Source: Sunxiuqinia rutila (lineage in GTDB: Bacteria > Bacteroidota > Bacteroidia > Bacteroidales > Prolixibacteraceae). From it: a stretch of 64,000 nucleotides of DNA. The notes beneath the pieces were generated by a model. The model was not told the origin of the DNA, did no database searches, and worked only from the letters and a program-made list of their open reading frames with translations. Below, in pieces: positions 1 through 9,163 of this stretch. How positions within the stretch are numbered: position 1 is the first letter of the stretch; the number at the start of each line of letters is the position of its first letter. The position numbers and the translations under genes were made by a program. The stretch spans positions 372,001 through 436,000 of the forward strand of contig NZ_JBNGOT010000003.1 in the NCBI RefSeq assembly GCF_050589705.1. Reading direction: 5' to 3'.

Positions 1-1112
1 TACTTCTTAATATTCCAACCTGTAGTCGTTGTATAAAGTGTTCCACCGACCGGATCGGTTGCATTCGGGTCGTTGGGTAGTGTATTATAAATCTTTCCAT
101 TGGGCAACTCCATGCCAGTAACAAAGATCGATTGTTTTAAACGTGGATCTCTATTCTCATAAGGATTATATGGATCAAAACCACTTTCTGAATCAGTTAT
201 AGACAACCCATTGTTCATTTCATACATATCTACCAATTTTTTGGTTGGTACATATACACTACCAACACTTCCCGGTACCAAGCTCCAAGGGCCAAGTGTA
301 TTGTAATAGTTGTTTGAAAGAACATCTTTTGCAAATTGACGATCAAGAATTATCTCATTGCAGTTCTCTCCTTCATACTGAAACAAGTCTTCATAAGAAT
401 TATAGAGGGAATATACTCCAAGATCCATCACTTGTTTTGCCGCAGCCGCAGCTTCGGCATACCGCCCTGCATAAAGCATTCCTCTGGCTTTTAAACCTAA
501 TGCAGCTCCTTTACTTACACGCCCTTTGTCATTCCCTGAGTAACTTGCTGGCAGCTCTCCTGCGGCAGTTGTTAATTCTGTAGAAATATAATCCCAGATA
601 TCCGCTGCAGGATCCCGAGTTAATACTTTTCCTTCGTCAACATTTATACTCGTTGTAATTAATGGAACATCGCCAAAAAGCATTACCAATTTAAGATAAT
701 GGTAAGCTCGAATGGTTCGCACTTCTCCCTTTAACTGACTAATAAGAGTCGTATTATCCGTCTCAACACGATCAATATTCTCAAAAAAATCATTGGCCCT
801 TCGTATCGCAGTATAAGCTGCATCCCACTCCGAAAGGAAACGAGAGAAACTTGCATCAGCATTTCCTGCTTCAATAATTGAATTATCCTCAAAAAGGCGA
901 TTCGTATGAACTAAATCAGTAATTCCATCATAAGAAAATAAACGATTTCCGTCCAGAGTTGGATAAAGAGCATTAGCCCCTAATATGGCATCATCTTCTG
1001 TTTGCCAGAAAATTTCAGTAGAAATACGGTCATCAGGAACCGTATCCAACAAGCTTTCTTGGCAAGAAAATAGAAAGGAAACGATTGATAGTAAACCTAT
1101 TATTTTTTTCAT
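1..1112 (-). CDS. SusD-like outer-membrane glycan-binding lipoprotein (partial, module 1)
   Basis: Surface lipoprotein of the RagB/SusD family, which caps a SusC transporter and binds the glycan before import. The N-terminus has a lipobox signal peptide (MKKIIGLLSIVSFLFSCQ, Cys at about residue 17). SusD landmarks follow: an FWQTEDDA stretch, an RAYHYLKLVMLFGDVPL helix and a YENRDPRLKQSIF segment. The frame is still open at base 1. The last readable residues (TGWNIKK) match the middle-to-late part of the family, so roughly 100-180 C-terminal residues lie outside the window. The start is 13 bp downstream of the susC stop, so the two genes are co-transcribed. The family call is sure; the ligand is unknown. 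Confidence 0.93.
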   Translation of the reverse strand, partial: MKKIIGLLSIVSFLFSCQESLLDTVPDDRISTEIFWQTEDDAILGANALYPTLDGNRLFSYDGITDLVHTNRLFEDNSIIEAGNADASFSRFLSEWDAAYTAIRRANDFFENIDRVETDNTTLISQLKGEVRTIRAYHYLKLVMLFGDVPLITTSINVDEGKVLTRDPAADIWDYISTELTTAAGELPASYSGNDKGRVSKGAALGLKARGMLYAGRYAEAAAAAKQVMDLGVYSLYNSYEDLFQYEGENCNEIILDRQFAKDVLSNNYYNTLGPWSLVPGSVGSVYVPTKKLVDMYEMNNGLSITDSESGFDPYNPYENRDPRLKQSIFVTGMELPNGKIYNTLPNDPNATDPVGGTLYTTTTGWNIKK

Positions 1113-1125
1113 CGCATTATTTTTT

Positions 1126-4100
1126 TTAGAAATTCAACTTTAAACCAACCGTATATAAACTAACCTGAGGATAGTAATTTGCCCTTCCGGGTGGTGTTTC
1201 TGGATCAAGGTCCCATTCGTTCAATTTCGAAAGGGTTAAAACATTTGTTGCATTCACATAAACCTGGGCTTTGCTTATCGAAAGTTTTGACAATATAATC
1301 GCCGGCAAATTGTACGAAAGCATAATATTTTTTAACCGGAGGTAATCTGCATCAATAGTAAGTAAATCGGATGCTTGCAAGTTCCTCAAATTTGATTTAA
1401 TTGGTCGCGGCCACCTTGCATCTCGGTTCTCTTCAGTCCAATAGTCTGCATGAATTTTATGGGTAAAAGCCTCGTATGTTGCTTGATGTGCTAAACCTCC
1501 CGCAACTTGAGTTGTATGACCACTAGCTCCTTGCCATTGCATGTACAATTCAAAATTGAAATAACTAAAGTTCATAGTTGCTCCATAATTGTATATTGGG
1601 AAACTGTAACCGAGAAAGCCACGGTCTTCCGGACTAATTACATCATCATTATTCAGATTCAGATATTTAACATCCCCGGGCTTCGTATTTGCCTGCAATG
1701 TTGGATAATTAGCAATTTCCTCTTCGCTTTGAAAAAAACCATCGGTTTGGTATCCCCATAAACTATTCATTGCCATTCCTTCCTGAATAATGAAGGTCTG
1801 ATTTGCACCACCTCCCGAAATATAAGGGCCTGTTTCAAGCAAATCTTCTACTACATTTTTGTTACGGCTAACATTAAGCCCCAAATTATACTTTAGCTTA
1901 TTACCTCCCCGGTAGTTAATACCAGTTTCCCAGCCTTTATTACTTACAACTCCAGCATTCTGGTACGATGGGTTTAATCCAATTGTGGCAGGGATTGGCA
2001 ATTGCAATAAAATATCCCTGGTAAGCTTATCATAGTAATCAAGAGTGAAATTTATCCGATTATCAAGAAAGCCCAAATCAATTCCGATGTCCCATTGTTC
2101 TGTTTTTTCCCAAGTAAGATCTTTATTAACAAATTGAGTTTGAGTATAGCCTTGTGCTGGATTTTCGTTAAAAGCGTAATCCACAGTAGAAAGTGCCGGA
2201 TAAAACTCATAAAGACTTATTGCCTGATTACCCGTCAACCCCCAGGACGCGCGTAGTTTAAACTCATTTACAATACCGGAATAGTCACTCCAGAAATCTT
2301 CTTGAGAGATTCTCCAAGCACCTGAGAATGATGGGAAGAAAGCATACTGCTTCGTTGAACTAAACCGTGAAGAACCATCGTAGCGGGCATTTACCTCAAC
2401 AAAATATTTTTTTGCATAATTGTAATTTGCACGTCCGAAATAAGAGCGTAAACCATACTCGCTGTTACTTCCTCCATTATCTTTATTTTCTTCTGACCCG
2501 GAGCTCAAGGATTGGATATCATTATTGTAGAAATCCTGGCGAAATCCGGATAAACTATTTTGACGATTTGCAATTGTAGAATAGCCCAACAGAAAGTTTA
2601 TATTATGACGCTCAAATGACTTTGAGTAATTCAATAAATGCGAAAGAGTATATTCTCTAAAATTACTTCTCGATTCCGAAAGTGAATTTAAAGGTACTTC
2701 TCGTATACGTCCGGTATATGGATCTTCATTTCTATACTTATTTTGATAAGCTGAAGTTTGTGTCGACGAATTTCTTACTCCAAGTTCAAAGGTGTATTTC
2801 AAACCACTAACAATTTCATAATTGGCCTTACCTTTCCCTATGAAATAATCGTTTTTACTTGTAGTTAACCCCGATAGCTCTGCAAATATAAGGGGATTGT
2901 TGTTTTGTGGTCCAAGACCATATTCTCCTGTTTCGTATTGTGGGACCGAAAATTTAGTTGCATGAAGCATATAATTGAACACATTATAAACACCTGCATG
3001 AGGCTGCTTGTTTTCAGATGCACGAAAATTCAAATCAAATGAAAAGTCTAATTTTTCACTTGCTTTAAAATCTGTATTCACCCTTACTTCATTTTTCTTA
3101 TCACCAAAGTTGCTTACTATCCCCCCAATATCCTGGTGCCTTATACTTGCTCTTGCTTTCAAAAATTCGTTTCCTCCACTAATCGAAAGTGTATGGTTTT
3201 GCTGTGGTGCATTTTTAAGCATAACCCCCTTGTCAAACCAAGGAAAAGGTAACGGGTATTTTTCCCTGTCAGTTGCATTCACATATTCATCAATGTATTC
3301 TTCGGTATATTTTGGTTCTGCACCTGCATTCACCCGGGCAACATTTTCCAATTCGAAATAGGACCTTAAGTCAAGGTGTTCTGGAGTATTGGTGGCCTTT
3401 TGAATACCAACATATCCATGGTAAGCAATATTAACATCTCCTGTTTTTGCCCTTCGCGTGGTAATCAATACAACTCCATTGGCTGCTCTTGATCCATAAA
3501 TTGCAGTTGATGAGGCATCTTTTAACACTGAAACACTTTCAATATCATCCGGATTAATATCACTCATGCGTTGCTCTATTCCATCAACAATTATTAACGG
3601 CGATTTATCACCCAATGATGTTAACCCCCTGATACGAATGTTTACATCTGAGCTACCTGGCCGTCCGCCATTATCCGTCACAATTACTCCGGGAGCCATT
3701 CCTTGCAATGATTGTCCAACATTTGCTACAGGGCGTTTAACCAAATCATCTCCTTTGATTTGTGCTACTGAATTTGTTAAACTCACCTTTTCCTGTACGG
3801 CATAACCAACAGCAATTACCTCCTCCAAACCGATAGCATCTTCTTCCAACATCACATTAATTGAAGCTTGACTTCCCACTACAATTTCTTCTGTCCGCAT
3901 ACCCACAAAAGAAAATATCAACGCTCCACCTGTAGGAACTTCTGAGATTGTATAGTTTCCATCAAAATCAGTCACAGTTCCCTGTGTTGTTCCTTTCACC
4001 AACACGGTTACGCCGGGAAGTGCTTCACCGGATGAATCAGTGACTTTTCCCGTAACGGTTTTAATCTGTTGACTCATCAAATCTCCATTTTCACGCTTTG

Positions 4101-4458
4101 GACTGATAACAATATCCTTATCCAGCACATAAAAAGAGAGATTTGTCCCTTGTAAAATCTTACTAAGGATGACTTCTACCTGCAAGTTCTTATAATCGGC
4201 AGAAACTTTACGATCAACCGGGATTTGATCCGTTTTATAAAAGAAATCGTATCCCGTTTGTTGATGAATGATGGTAAAAGCTTGCTCAAGCGATACTTCA
4301 TCCAATTTCAAACTAAGTTTGGTTTGTTGTGAGTAAACCGAAGCTGAAACACGAAACACAAAAATTAGTGTAAGAAAAATCGTCAGGCGCATAATTAGCC
4401 AGGTTTTTTGAACCCTGTTCCTATCAAAAGGAAGAGTTCCGATTAACATTTTTTTCAT
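1126..4458 (-). CDS. SusC-like TonB-dependent transporter with STN domain (module 1)
   Basis: Outer-membrane TonB-dependent oligosaccharide importer, 1110 aa from the chosen start. In order it has a long-n-region signal peptide ending near VYSQQ, an STN domain (about residues 45-120) that passes the ligand signal to the FecR partner, a CarboxypepD_reg domain with the usual GVTVLVKGT..GTVTDFDGNY signature, a plug domain (LKDASSTAIYGSRAANGVVLITT) and a C-terminal barrel ending in a hydrophobic-aromatic strand (GLKLNF). The reading frame stays open to 4530, but the ATG at 4458 is preferred. It starts MKKML and sits in the context CAAATnTATGAAAAAAA, which is shared with the other two susC genes here. 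STN plus the upstream fecR and sigma genes indicate trans-envelope signalling to its own ECF sigma factor. Confidence 0.95.
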   Translation of the reverse strand: MKKMLIGTLPFDRNRVQKTWLIMRLTIFLTLIFVFRVSASVYSQQTKLSLKLDEVSLEQAFTIIHQQTGYDFFYKTDQIPVDRKVSADYKNLQVEVILSKILQGTNLSFYVLDKDIVISPKRENGDLMSQQIKTVTGKVTDSSGEALPGVTVLVKGTTQGTVTDFDGNYTISEVPTGGALIFSFVGMRTEEIVVGSQASINVMLEEDAIGLEEVIAVGYAVQEKVSLTNSVAQIKGDDLVKRPVANVGQSLQGMAPGVIVTDNGGRPGSSDVNIRIRGLTSLGDKSPLIIVDGIEQRMSDINPDDIESVSVLKDASSTAIYGSRAANGVVLITTRRAKTGDVNIAYHGYVGIQKATNTPEHLDLRSYFELENVARVNAGAEPKYTEEYIDEYVNATDREKYPLPFPWFDKGVMLKNAPQQNHTLSISGGNEFLKARASIRHQDIGGIVSNFGDKKNEVRVNTDFKASEKLDFSFDLNFRASENKQPHAGVYNVFNYMLHATKFSVPQYETGEYGLGPQNNNPLIFAELSGLTTSKNDYFIGKGKANYEIVSGLKYTFELGVRNSSTQTSAYQNKYRNEDPYTGRIREVPLNSLSESRSNFREYTLSHLLNYSKSFERHNINFLLGYSTIANRQNSLSGFRQDFYNNDIQSLSSGSEENKDNGGSNSEYGLRSYFGRANYNYAKKYFVEVNARYDGSSRFSSTKQYAFFPSFSGAWRISQEDFWSDYSGIVNEFKLRASWGLTGNQAISLYEFYPALSTVDYAFNENPAQGYTQTQFVNKDLTWEKTEQWDIGIDLGFLDNRINFTLDYYDKLTRDILLQLPIPATIGLNPSYQNAGVVSNKGWETGINYRGGNKLKYNLGLNVSRNKNVVEDLLETGPYISGGGANQTFIIQEGMAMNSLWGYQTDGFFQSEEEIANYPTLQANTKPGDVKYLNLNNDDVISPEDRGFLGYSFPIYNYGATMNFSYFNFELYMQWQGASGHTTQVAGGLAHQATYEAFTHKIHADYWTEENRDARWPRPIKSNLRNLQASDLLTIDADYLRLKNIMLSYNLPAIILSKLSISKAQVYVNATNVLTLSKLNEWDLDPETPPGRANYYPQVSLYTVGLKLNF

Positions 4459-4469
4459 AAATTTGAAGT

Positions 4470-4545
4470 GCTTAAAAATTAAGTTATTAAAATGACTTGA
4501 ATTCAGGATGGTGGATGGTAGGACATTCACCGTCCTTTGTTTTTT
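4470..4545 (+). ncRNA. Candidate cis-antisense small RNA over the susC leader (module 1)
   Basis: Predicted, not proven. On the plus strand, TAAATTTG at 4458-4465 matches the Bacteroides -7 element TAnnTTTG and overlaps the complement of the susC start codon. The -33 element is weak (AGTTCC at 4435). Transcription starting near 4470 would run to the terminator at 4513-4545, giving an RNA of about 75 nt complementary to the susC 5' leader. The same layout recurs in modules 2 and 3. DonS-type cis-antisense RNAs of Bacteroides polysaccharide loci occupy this position. The exact 5' end is a guess from promoter spacing. Confidence 0.45.
4513..4545 (+). terminator. Plus-strand intrinsic terminator in the fecR-susC spacer (module 1)
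   Basis: A 7-bp stem GGATGGT/ACCGTCC with one G-T pair (4513-4519 with 4529-4535) is followed by TTTGTTTTTT. The T-run lies on the plus strand, so it would stop transcripts running against susC and fecR, not the operon itself. It is the weakest of the three equivalent hairpins. Confidence 0.5.
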
Positions 4546-4556
4546 AGATCATAGGC

Positions 4557-5543
4557 CTAATTTATTTTTTCGATTGTTATTTTCTCTAATTCTATTTCAT
4601 ACCGAATCGGGATAGAAAGTCCCAGCAAGGTCAAAAAGTGCTGAACCGAATTCGTTTTCTTGATTACCCCTGAATAGTGCATCTCTTTGAAATCCTCTTC
4701 ATTGTAAACCAAGTCAACATCGTACCATCGTTCAACCACCTGAAATATGTCAACCAAATCGGCATCGACAAATTCATAGCGTCCGTCCTTCCATGAATCG
4801 AAATTGGATGAGTTAACCTTTTTAAGCGAAAGATTTCCCGTTAGTTTATTCAGTTCAGTTTGATATCCAGGCGAAAGAGTCATCGTCTCATTTTGGGTTT
4901 GAAGTTCAATCTTTCCTGTTTTCAGAGTCGTTTGAACAACTGTTGCATCGGGATAAGCACGTACGTTGAACGAAGTACCTAAAACCTCAATGGTTTGTCC
5001 TTCAACTTTTACTTTGAAGGGATGGTCTGCATCTTCAGCCACCTCAAAGAAAGCCTCTCCGCTGAGTGTTACCACGCGCTCGTCACCAGTAAAAACGGAC
5101 GGTATTTCAATGGTTGATTCGGAATTGATCCAAATCCGTGATCCATCAGCCAGAAAAACTTGATTTATTTGTCCCTTGGGTACAACAACTTCTCTCAACT
5201 CTACTTTTTCAGCAAGCCTTTCGATGCTTCCGAACTGCGATTGAATCAACCAGCTAAAAACAAAGGCCAAAACAAAAACAGCAGCAATCTTGAGATATTC
5301 AGGAACAGCAATCGTTCTGGTTTTGGGTTTGACAACCCGTTTATGCAGTTTTCTAATTTCGGTTTCAGGAGAATAGTTTTTCGAGTTCGTCGCCAACGCA
5401 TAAGCGTCCCAAATATCTTTCTCCTGATAAAAGGCTCTCTGCTCTTCAGGATGCTCTTTGAACCATTTGAGAAGTATCGCTTCTTCTTCATTGGTTGTTT
5501 CTCTTCGAATGTATTTTGATTTTATTTCTTCAATAGTTCCCAT
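4557..5543 (-). CDS. FecR-type anti-sigma factor (module 1)
   Basis: Inner-membrane anti-sigma factor, 328 aa, expected to hold the ECF sigma factor encoded just upstream and to release it when the SusC STN domain signals ligand. The cytoplasmic N-terminal part (about 1-80) is followed by one membrane helix near residues 82-102 (AAVFVLAFVFSWLI), then a periplasmic FecR domain (about 120-215, with LADGSRIWINSESTIEIP and GEAFFEVAEDADHPFKVKV). A DUF4974 C-terminal domain (about 250-325) ends the protein. The gap to the sigma gene is 52 bp. The gap to susC (98 bp) contains the antisense terminator and presumably the sigma-dependent susC promoter. Confidence 0.93.
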   Translation of the reverse strand: MGTIEEIKSKYIRRETTNEEEAILLKWFKEHPEEQRAFYQEKDIWDAYALATNSKNYSPETEIRKLHKRVVKPKTRTIAVPEYLKIAAVFVLAFVFSWLIQSQFGSIERLAEKVELREVVVPKGQINQVFLADGSRIWINSESTIEIPSVFTGDERVVTLSGEAFFEVAEDADHPFKVKVEGQTIEVLGTSFNVRAYPDATVVQTTLKTGKIELQTQNETMTLSPGYQTELNKLTGNLSLKKVNSSNFDSWKDGRYEFVDADLVDIFQVVERWYDVDLVYNEEDFKEMHYSGVIKKTNSVQHFLTLLGLSIPIRYEIELEKITIEKIN

Positions 5544-5595
5544 TTCAAACAGGTATGTTTACCTAATTGATCGGTAAGTCGGCTTCTACCCTACC

Positions 5596-6201
5596 TCATG
5601 AAATGAAAAAATCTTGATTTTTTTGATGCGAAAAGCAAGTGTGCACCAGATACAACAAAGGAAGATAGTCTTTTAACTCCACACGAATGATCTTTAAAGC
5701 CTTGGATATGTGTTTCTCTACCATCTTGATACTAATTCCAAGTTCGGCCGCAATTTCTTTGTGACGTTTATCGTGAAAACGGCTGAGCACAAAAACTTCA
5801 CGACACTTCTCCGGCAACTGATCAATTACTTCTTGCAGTTGTTCTTGCAATTCCTGCTGAATTAAGCTAGAAGTATCCGTTGAATAAAAATGAATCTCAT
5901 TTTGACTTAACTCAATACTCGCTAATTCGGCATAGCGACTTCGAACTTTTTGTTTCTCCAGATGCTGCAAGCAGATATTACGAACCATGGTAAACAAAAG
6001 GCCACTCACAGAACTTGTAACGGTTAAGCTTTTATCTTCCCACAATTTGAAAAATACATCCTGCACCACGTCTTTGGCAAGCTCTTCATCTACAAACTTC
6101 AGTGCGAAATAAAATAAGGATTCACTGTATTGAAGAAACACTTCATTGAGGTTCAAATGACCATCATCTGCATATAGGTGATTAATTCGATTAGTGTCCA
6201 T
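5596..6201 (-). CDS. ECF-type RNA polymerase sigma factor (module 1)
   Basis: Sigma-70 family ECF factor of 201 aa, the usual Bacteroidetes polysaccharide-locus type. The sigma-2 region is at about 20-90 (YFALKFVDEELAKDVVQDVFFKLW) and the sigma-4 helix-turn-helix at about 128-178 (LPEKCREVFVLSRFHDKRHKEIAAELGIS). It should direct polymerase to the downstream susC promoter once freed from the adjacent FecR protein. It begins its own sigma-fecR-susC-susD unit. The start ATG lies 142 bp from the GH27 stop on its upstream side. No convincing housekeeping promoter was found in that gap. Confidence 0.94.
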   Translation of the reverse strand: MDTNRINHLYADDGHLNLNEVFLQYSESLFYFALKFVDEELAKDVVQDVFFKLWEDKSLTVTSSVSGLLFTMVRNICLQHLEKQKVRSRYAELASIELSQNEIHFYSTDTSSLIQQELQEQLQEVIDQLPEKCREVFVLSRFHDKRHKEIAAELGISIKMVEKHISKALKIIRVELKDYLPLLYLVHTCFSHQKNQDFFIS

Positions 6202-6343
6202 TCAAAATGGTTTTGGCCGGTAAATTAAAGAAATAATTTTCAAAACGAGGGTCCTCTCATGAACAAGATTGACCAAAACAAGAGAGGCCCGGCCGAATTT
6301 CTACGACTGAGCCTCTTTCTTCTATCAAGTATTTTTTGGCAGC

Positions 6344-7567
6344 TTATTGCTGAAATACATTGTAAGGTATTGATGTTCCTTCCACTCTCAATGCAACCAC
6401 ACCATGAGCAGGTACTTTAAAGCTAATGGAATCGGCTGTCAGTTCTGTTTGGGTCGTTTTTTCCCACAAATTCCGAACCGAGTAACCATCTTTAGCTCGA
6501 ATACCAATGGTTTCAAGGTTTAAGCTAATTTCGGCGGTTTCATTACTGCGGTTCAACAGTGCTACACCAACTTGTCCGCTGATGGCTGACACCAAGGGCT
6601 TTGCCCAAAGTTCCAAGTCGCCATGATCTTCTAAGCGTCTGGCCTGATAGGCAAATGGATCCTGATTCAAAGCAATAACTTCTTCATTGGTCAGGATTGA
6701 CAAAGTTTCTTCCGACATGGTTGTTAAGTCATTTCCTGCCAATAGAGGAGAATTCATAATACACCACATGGTAAAATGAGTTTTGTCTTCGTCATAAGTC
6801 ATCCCGCGGCCTACCTGAAGCATGTCCATGTCATTAAAATGGCCGGGGCCACTGAAACGCCAAAGGTCAGCATTCAAATCAACAATATGCATAACCGACC
6901 CAAAGGTATTGTTGATGTCACCCGAAATACGCCATGAGTCCGCTACCTGTACGGCCCATTCTCCCGGAAACTCCCAACGACAAATGTTGTAAACCACATC
7001 CGGCCTCAAGGTTCTGATGATAGAACTGATCTCGGTATAGCGGGTTTGTTCATCCAGCTGTAGCCAGTCGCCGCCACACCAATCCACTTTAATAAAGTCA
7101 TAGCCCCAATCCTTCAGCATGAGCGTCAGGTCTTGCCATTCATGATTATACAAGCCCATACCAACACCAATCGTGTCTTTGTCCCAATACGAAGCACAGG
7201 TATTAATTCCGGCATCACTGTAGATCCCGGCTTTCAGGCCTTTTGAATGAATATAATCTGCCAGACTTTTCATTCCGTTCGGGAAGCGCTCTGGGTGAAC
7301 CACGATGTTTCCTTCTGAATCGCGGCCTCCAAAATAGCCATCATCAACATTGAGGTAGTGATACCCGGCATCGCTTAATCCGCGATTCACCATCGCATCG
7401 GCCTGATTTCGAATAATTTCTTCATTAATATTCACCCGGTAATTATTCCAGCTGGCCCAGCCCATAATTGGCGTTTGGGGTCGCTGTGGATGAGTTTGAA
7501 CTTCTGTCTCCGTGGTACAGGAAAACAATACGGCAAAAGCAAAAATGAATAGATAGTAGTGTTTCAT
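6344..7567 (-). CDS. GH27 family glycosidase, lipoprotein (alpha-galactosidase-like)
   Basis: Retaining glycosidase of family GH27, expected to remove alpha-galactose; some GH27 members are beta-L-arabinopyranosidases. It has 407 aa from the ATG at 7567, which gives a clear lipoprotein signal (MKHYYLFIFAFAVLFSC). The first in-frame ATG further upstream would add 14 non-signal residues. The (beta/alpha)8 barrel starts at PIMGWASWNNY. The nucleophile is Asp162 in FIKVDWCGG and the acid/base Asp217 in WRISGDI. A C-terminal beta domain follows from about residue 310. It lies downstream of susD of module 2, separated by a terminator-like hairpin at 7617-7650, so it may be expressed at a lower level by read-through or from its own promoter. 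Confidence 0.9.
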   Translation of the reverse strand: MKHYYLFIFAFAVLFSCTTETEVQTHPQRPQTPIMGWASWNNYRVNINEEIIRNQADAMVNRGLSDAGYHYLNVDDGYFGGRDSEGNIVVHPERFPNGMKSLADYIHSKGLKAGIYSDAGINTCASYWDKDTIGVGMGLYNHEWQDLTLMLKDWGYDFIKVDWCGGDWLQLDEQTRYTEISSIIRTLRPDVVYNICRWEFPGEWAVQVADSWRISGDINNTFGSVMHIVDLNADLWRFSGPGHFNDMDMLQVGRGMTYDEDKTHFTMWCIMNSPLLAGNDLTTMSEETLSILTNEEVIALNQDPFAYQARRLEDHGDLELWAKPLVSAISGQVGVALLNRSNETAEISLNLETIGIRAKDGYSVRNLWEKTTQTELTADSISFKVPAHGVVALRVEGTSIPYNVFQQ

Positions 7568-7616
7568 TGTAAAATAAGATTTTGCGTCTAAGCTAAAACA
7601 AAGATTCATTTTAAAA

Positions 7617-7650
7617 ATAAAAAAACCGACCTAATTTCATTTAGGTCGGT
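7617..7650 (-). terminator. Intrinsic terminator after susD of module 2
   Basis: A perfect 10-bp stem ACCGACCTAA/TTAGGTCGGT (7625-7634 with 7641-7650) with a 6-nt loop. On the minus strand it is followed by an uninterrupted T-run (complement of the A-run at 7619-7625). It sits 20 bp past the susD stop and before the GH27 gene, so at least part of the susCD transcript should end here. Confidence 0.85.
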
Positions 7651-7669
7651 CAATTGTATCTATTGAATA

Positions 7670-9145
7670 TTAATAGCCTGGATTTTGAACGACAGCTCCT
7701 TTACTCTCAGTAATGGCTGAGTTCGGAATCGGGTAAAGCACCTTATGCTCTGCTGCTCCGTTGTTAGGCTTTAGTTTGGCATACTCCACATACTTCCCGT
7801 GGCGAATCAAGTCAGTCCGGCGATGGCCTTCACAATAAAACTCATGTCCTCTTTCGAGTAAGAGTGCATCATTAAAGGCATCCTTGGAAAGACCAGCCTG
7901 CAAGTTATCCAGTCCGGCACGGTTGCGAACCATATTGATCAAGCTATATGCTTCAGCAGTTGGTCCGTTGTTGATATTATTGATGGCTTCCGCCAAACTC
8001 AAAATAATATCGGCATAGCGGAAAACGGGAACATCATTTCCGGCTTTATCACCAATATGAGAAGGATCAACCCCATATTTCAAAGGAATAGCCCCTAAAT
8101 TAAGTCGGTCACCATGGTTTTCCTGGTTATACACCACACCTCCAGCTTCATACTCTCCAATAATGGTTTCCAATCGTTTATCATTGGCTTCATAGGTATT
8201 GTAAAAATCCCATTCCATTTGGTATCCACCCCATTTTGCAGCTCCTGCAATGGCATATGGATAATCAGGAAGCAAAGCATGTGCAGCCCAACCATTGGCA
8301 AAATCGGAAACGTTACATGGAATCGCCAGGATTGTTTCGTTATTGATTTCTGTTTCAACAGCAAATACAGCTTTATAGTCACTCAACAATTCGTAACCAT
8401 ATTCCGGCTTCATAATTTCGCGTGCAACTTCTTCCGCTTTTGCCCAGTCTTTCTCATGCATATACAGCTTAAGCAGCAAGGTCTTGGCTGCACCTTTAGT
8501 TATTCGGCCCCAGTCACTAGAAGGATAAGAAACCGGCAAATACTGAGCCGCTGAGTTTAACTTTCCTTCAATGTAGCTAACCATTTCTGCATTGGTTTTT
8601 CTGGGCAAGTAGATTTCTTCCTCAAAGTTTTCAAGGACTTCCGGATCGGCAATTGGAATACCTCCGTACAAATCAAACAGCACATAAGCCAACCATCCTT
8701 GTAAGCCTTCAATTTGTGCGATGTACCGATTTTTAATATCATCTGTTACCGGTGATTCCTTAATGTTTTTAATAATTTGCTCCCCTTTACTCAACCAGTT
8801 GTAGCGGTAGTAGCTATCACTTACCCCTTTGGTGTTTTCTGCAGTCCAGGTATGTTCATTAAAAGCAGCCCAGGTTCCACCATCGCCCCAGCGACAAGCC
8901 ATAATATCAGTACTTACTTCTGTAAATATATTTACCCCAAATCTTCCGTGAGAGTAAAGACCACCACCGCCATATGAATAAATATGAAACAGACGGTACA
9001 TGGCTGTCGATGCATTTTTTACATCATCTTCGTTTTGAAAAAAGTTCTCCGGATATATTTGGTTAAAATCTTCCCGTTCCAGTTCCTGGCAGCCGATTAA
9101 AGCAGCCAAAACAAATATCAATGAATATTTTAAAGTTGATTTCAT
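7670..9145 (-). CDS. SusD-like outer-membrane glycan-binding lipoprotein (module 2)
   Basis: RagB/SusD family lipoprotein, 491 aa, complete. The signal peptide ends in the lipobox LAALIGC (Cys19). The TPR-like helices include GWLAYVLFDLYGGIPIADPE and WGRITKGAAKTLLLKLYMHEKDW. The C-terminus has the typical RGHEFYCEGHRRTDLIRHGKY segment and ends in VVQNPGY. It binds glycan at the surface and closes over its SusC partner, whose stop codon is only 18 bp upstream. The ligand cannot be read from the sequence; the neighbouring GH27 gene hints at a galactose- or arabinopyranose-decorated glycan. Confidence 0.95.
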   Translation of the reverse strand: MKSTLKYSLIFVLAALIGCQELEREDFNQIYPENFFQNEDDVKNASTAMYRLFHIYSYGGGGLYSHGRFGVNIFTEVSTDIMACRWGDGGTWAAFNEHTWTAENTKGVSDSYYRYNWLSKGEQIIKNIKESPVTDDIKNRYIAQIEGLQGWLAYVLFDLYGGIPIADPEVLENFEEEIYLPRKTNAEMVSYIEGKLNSAAQYLPVSYPSSDWGRITKGAAKTLLLKLYMHEKDWAKAEEVAREIMKPEYGYELLSDYKAVFAVETEINNETILAIPCNVSDFANGWAAHALLPDYPYAIAGAAKWGGYQMEWDFYNTYEANDKRLETIIGEYEAGGVVYNQENHGDRLNLGAIPLKYGVDPSHIGDKAGNDVPVFRYADIILSLAEAINNINNGPTAEAYSLINMVRNRAGLDNLQAGLSKDAFNDALLLERGHEFYCEGHRRTDLIRHGKYVEYAKLKPNNGAAEHKVLYPIPNSAITESKGAVVQNPGY

Positions 9146-9163
9146 TCTGTAATTTTTTCAAGT

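Noticed and set aside
245..583. Plus-strand open frame of 112 codons
   Set aside because: It lies opposite the SusD gene, whose frame encodes recognisable family motifs throughout this stretch.
4459..4530. Longer N-terminus of module 1 SusC
   Set aside because: The 24 extra codons cross the conserved leader and antisense box, and the shared start context is at 4458.
6244..6290. Terminator after GH27
   Set aside because: A GAGAGG/CCTCTC pairing with a bulge exists, but there is no T-run on the minus strand, so I did not call it.
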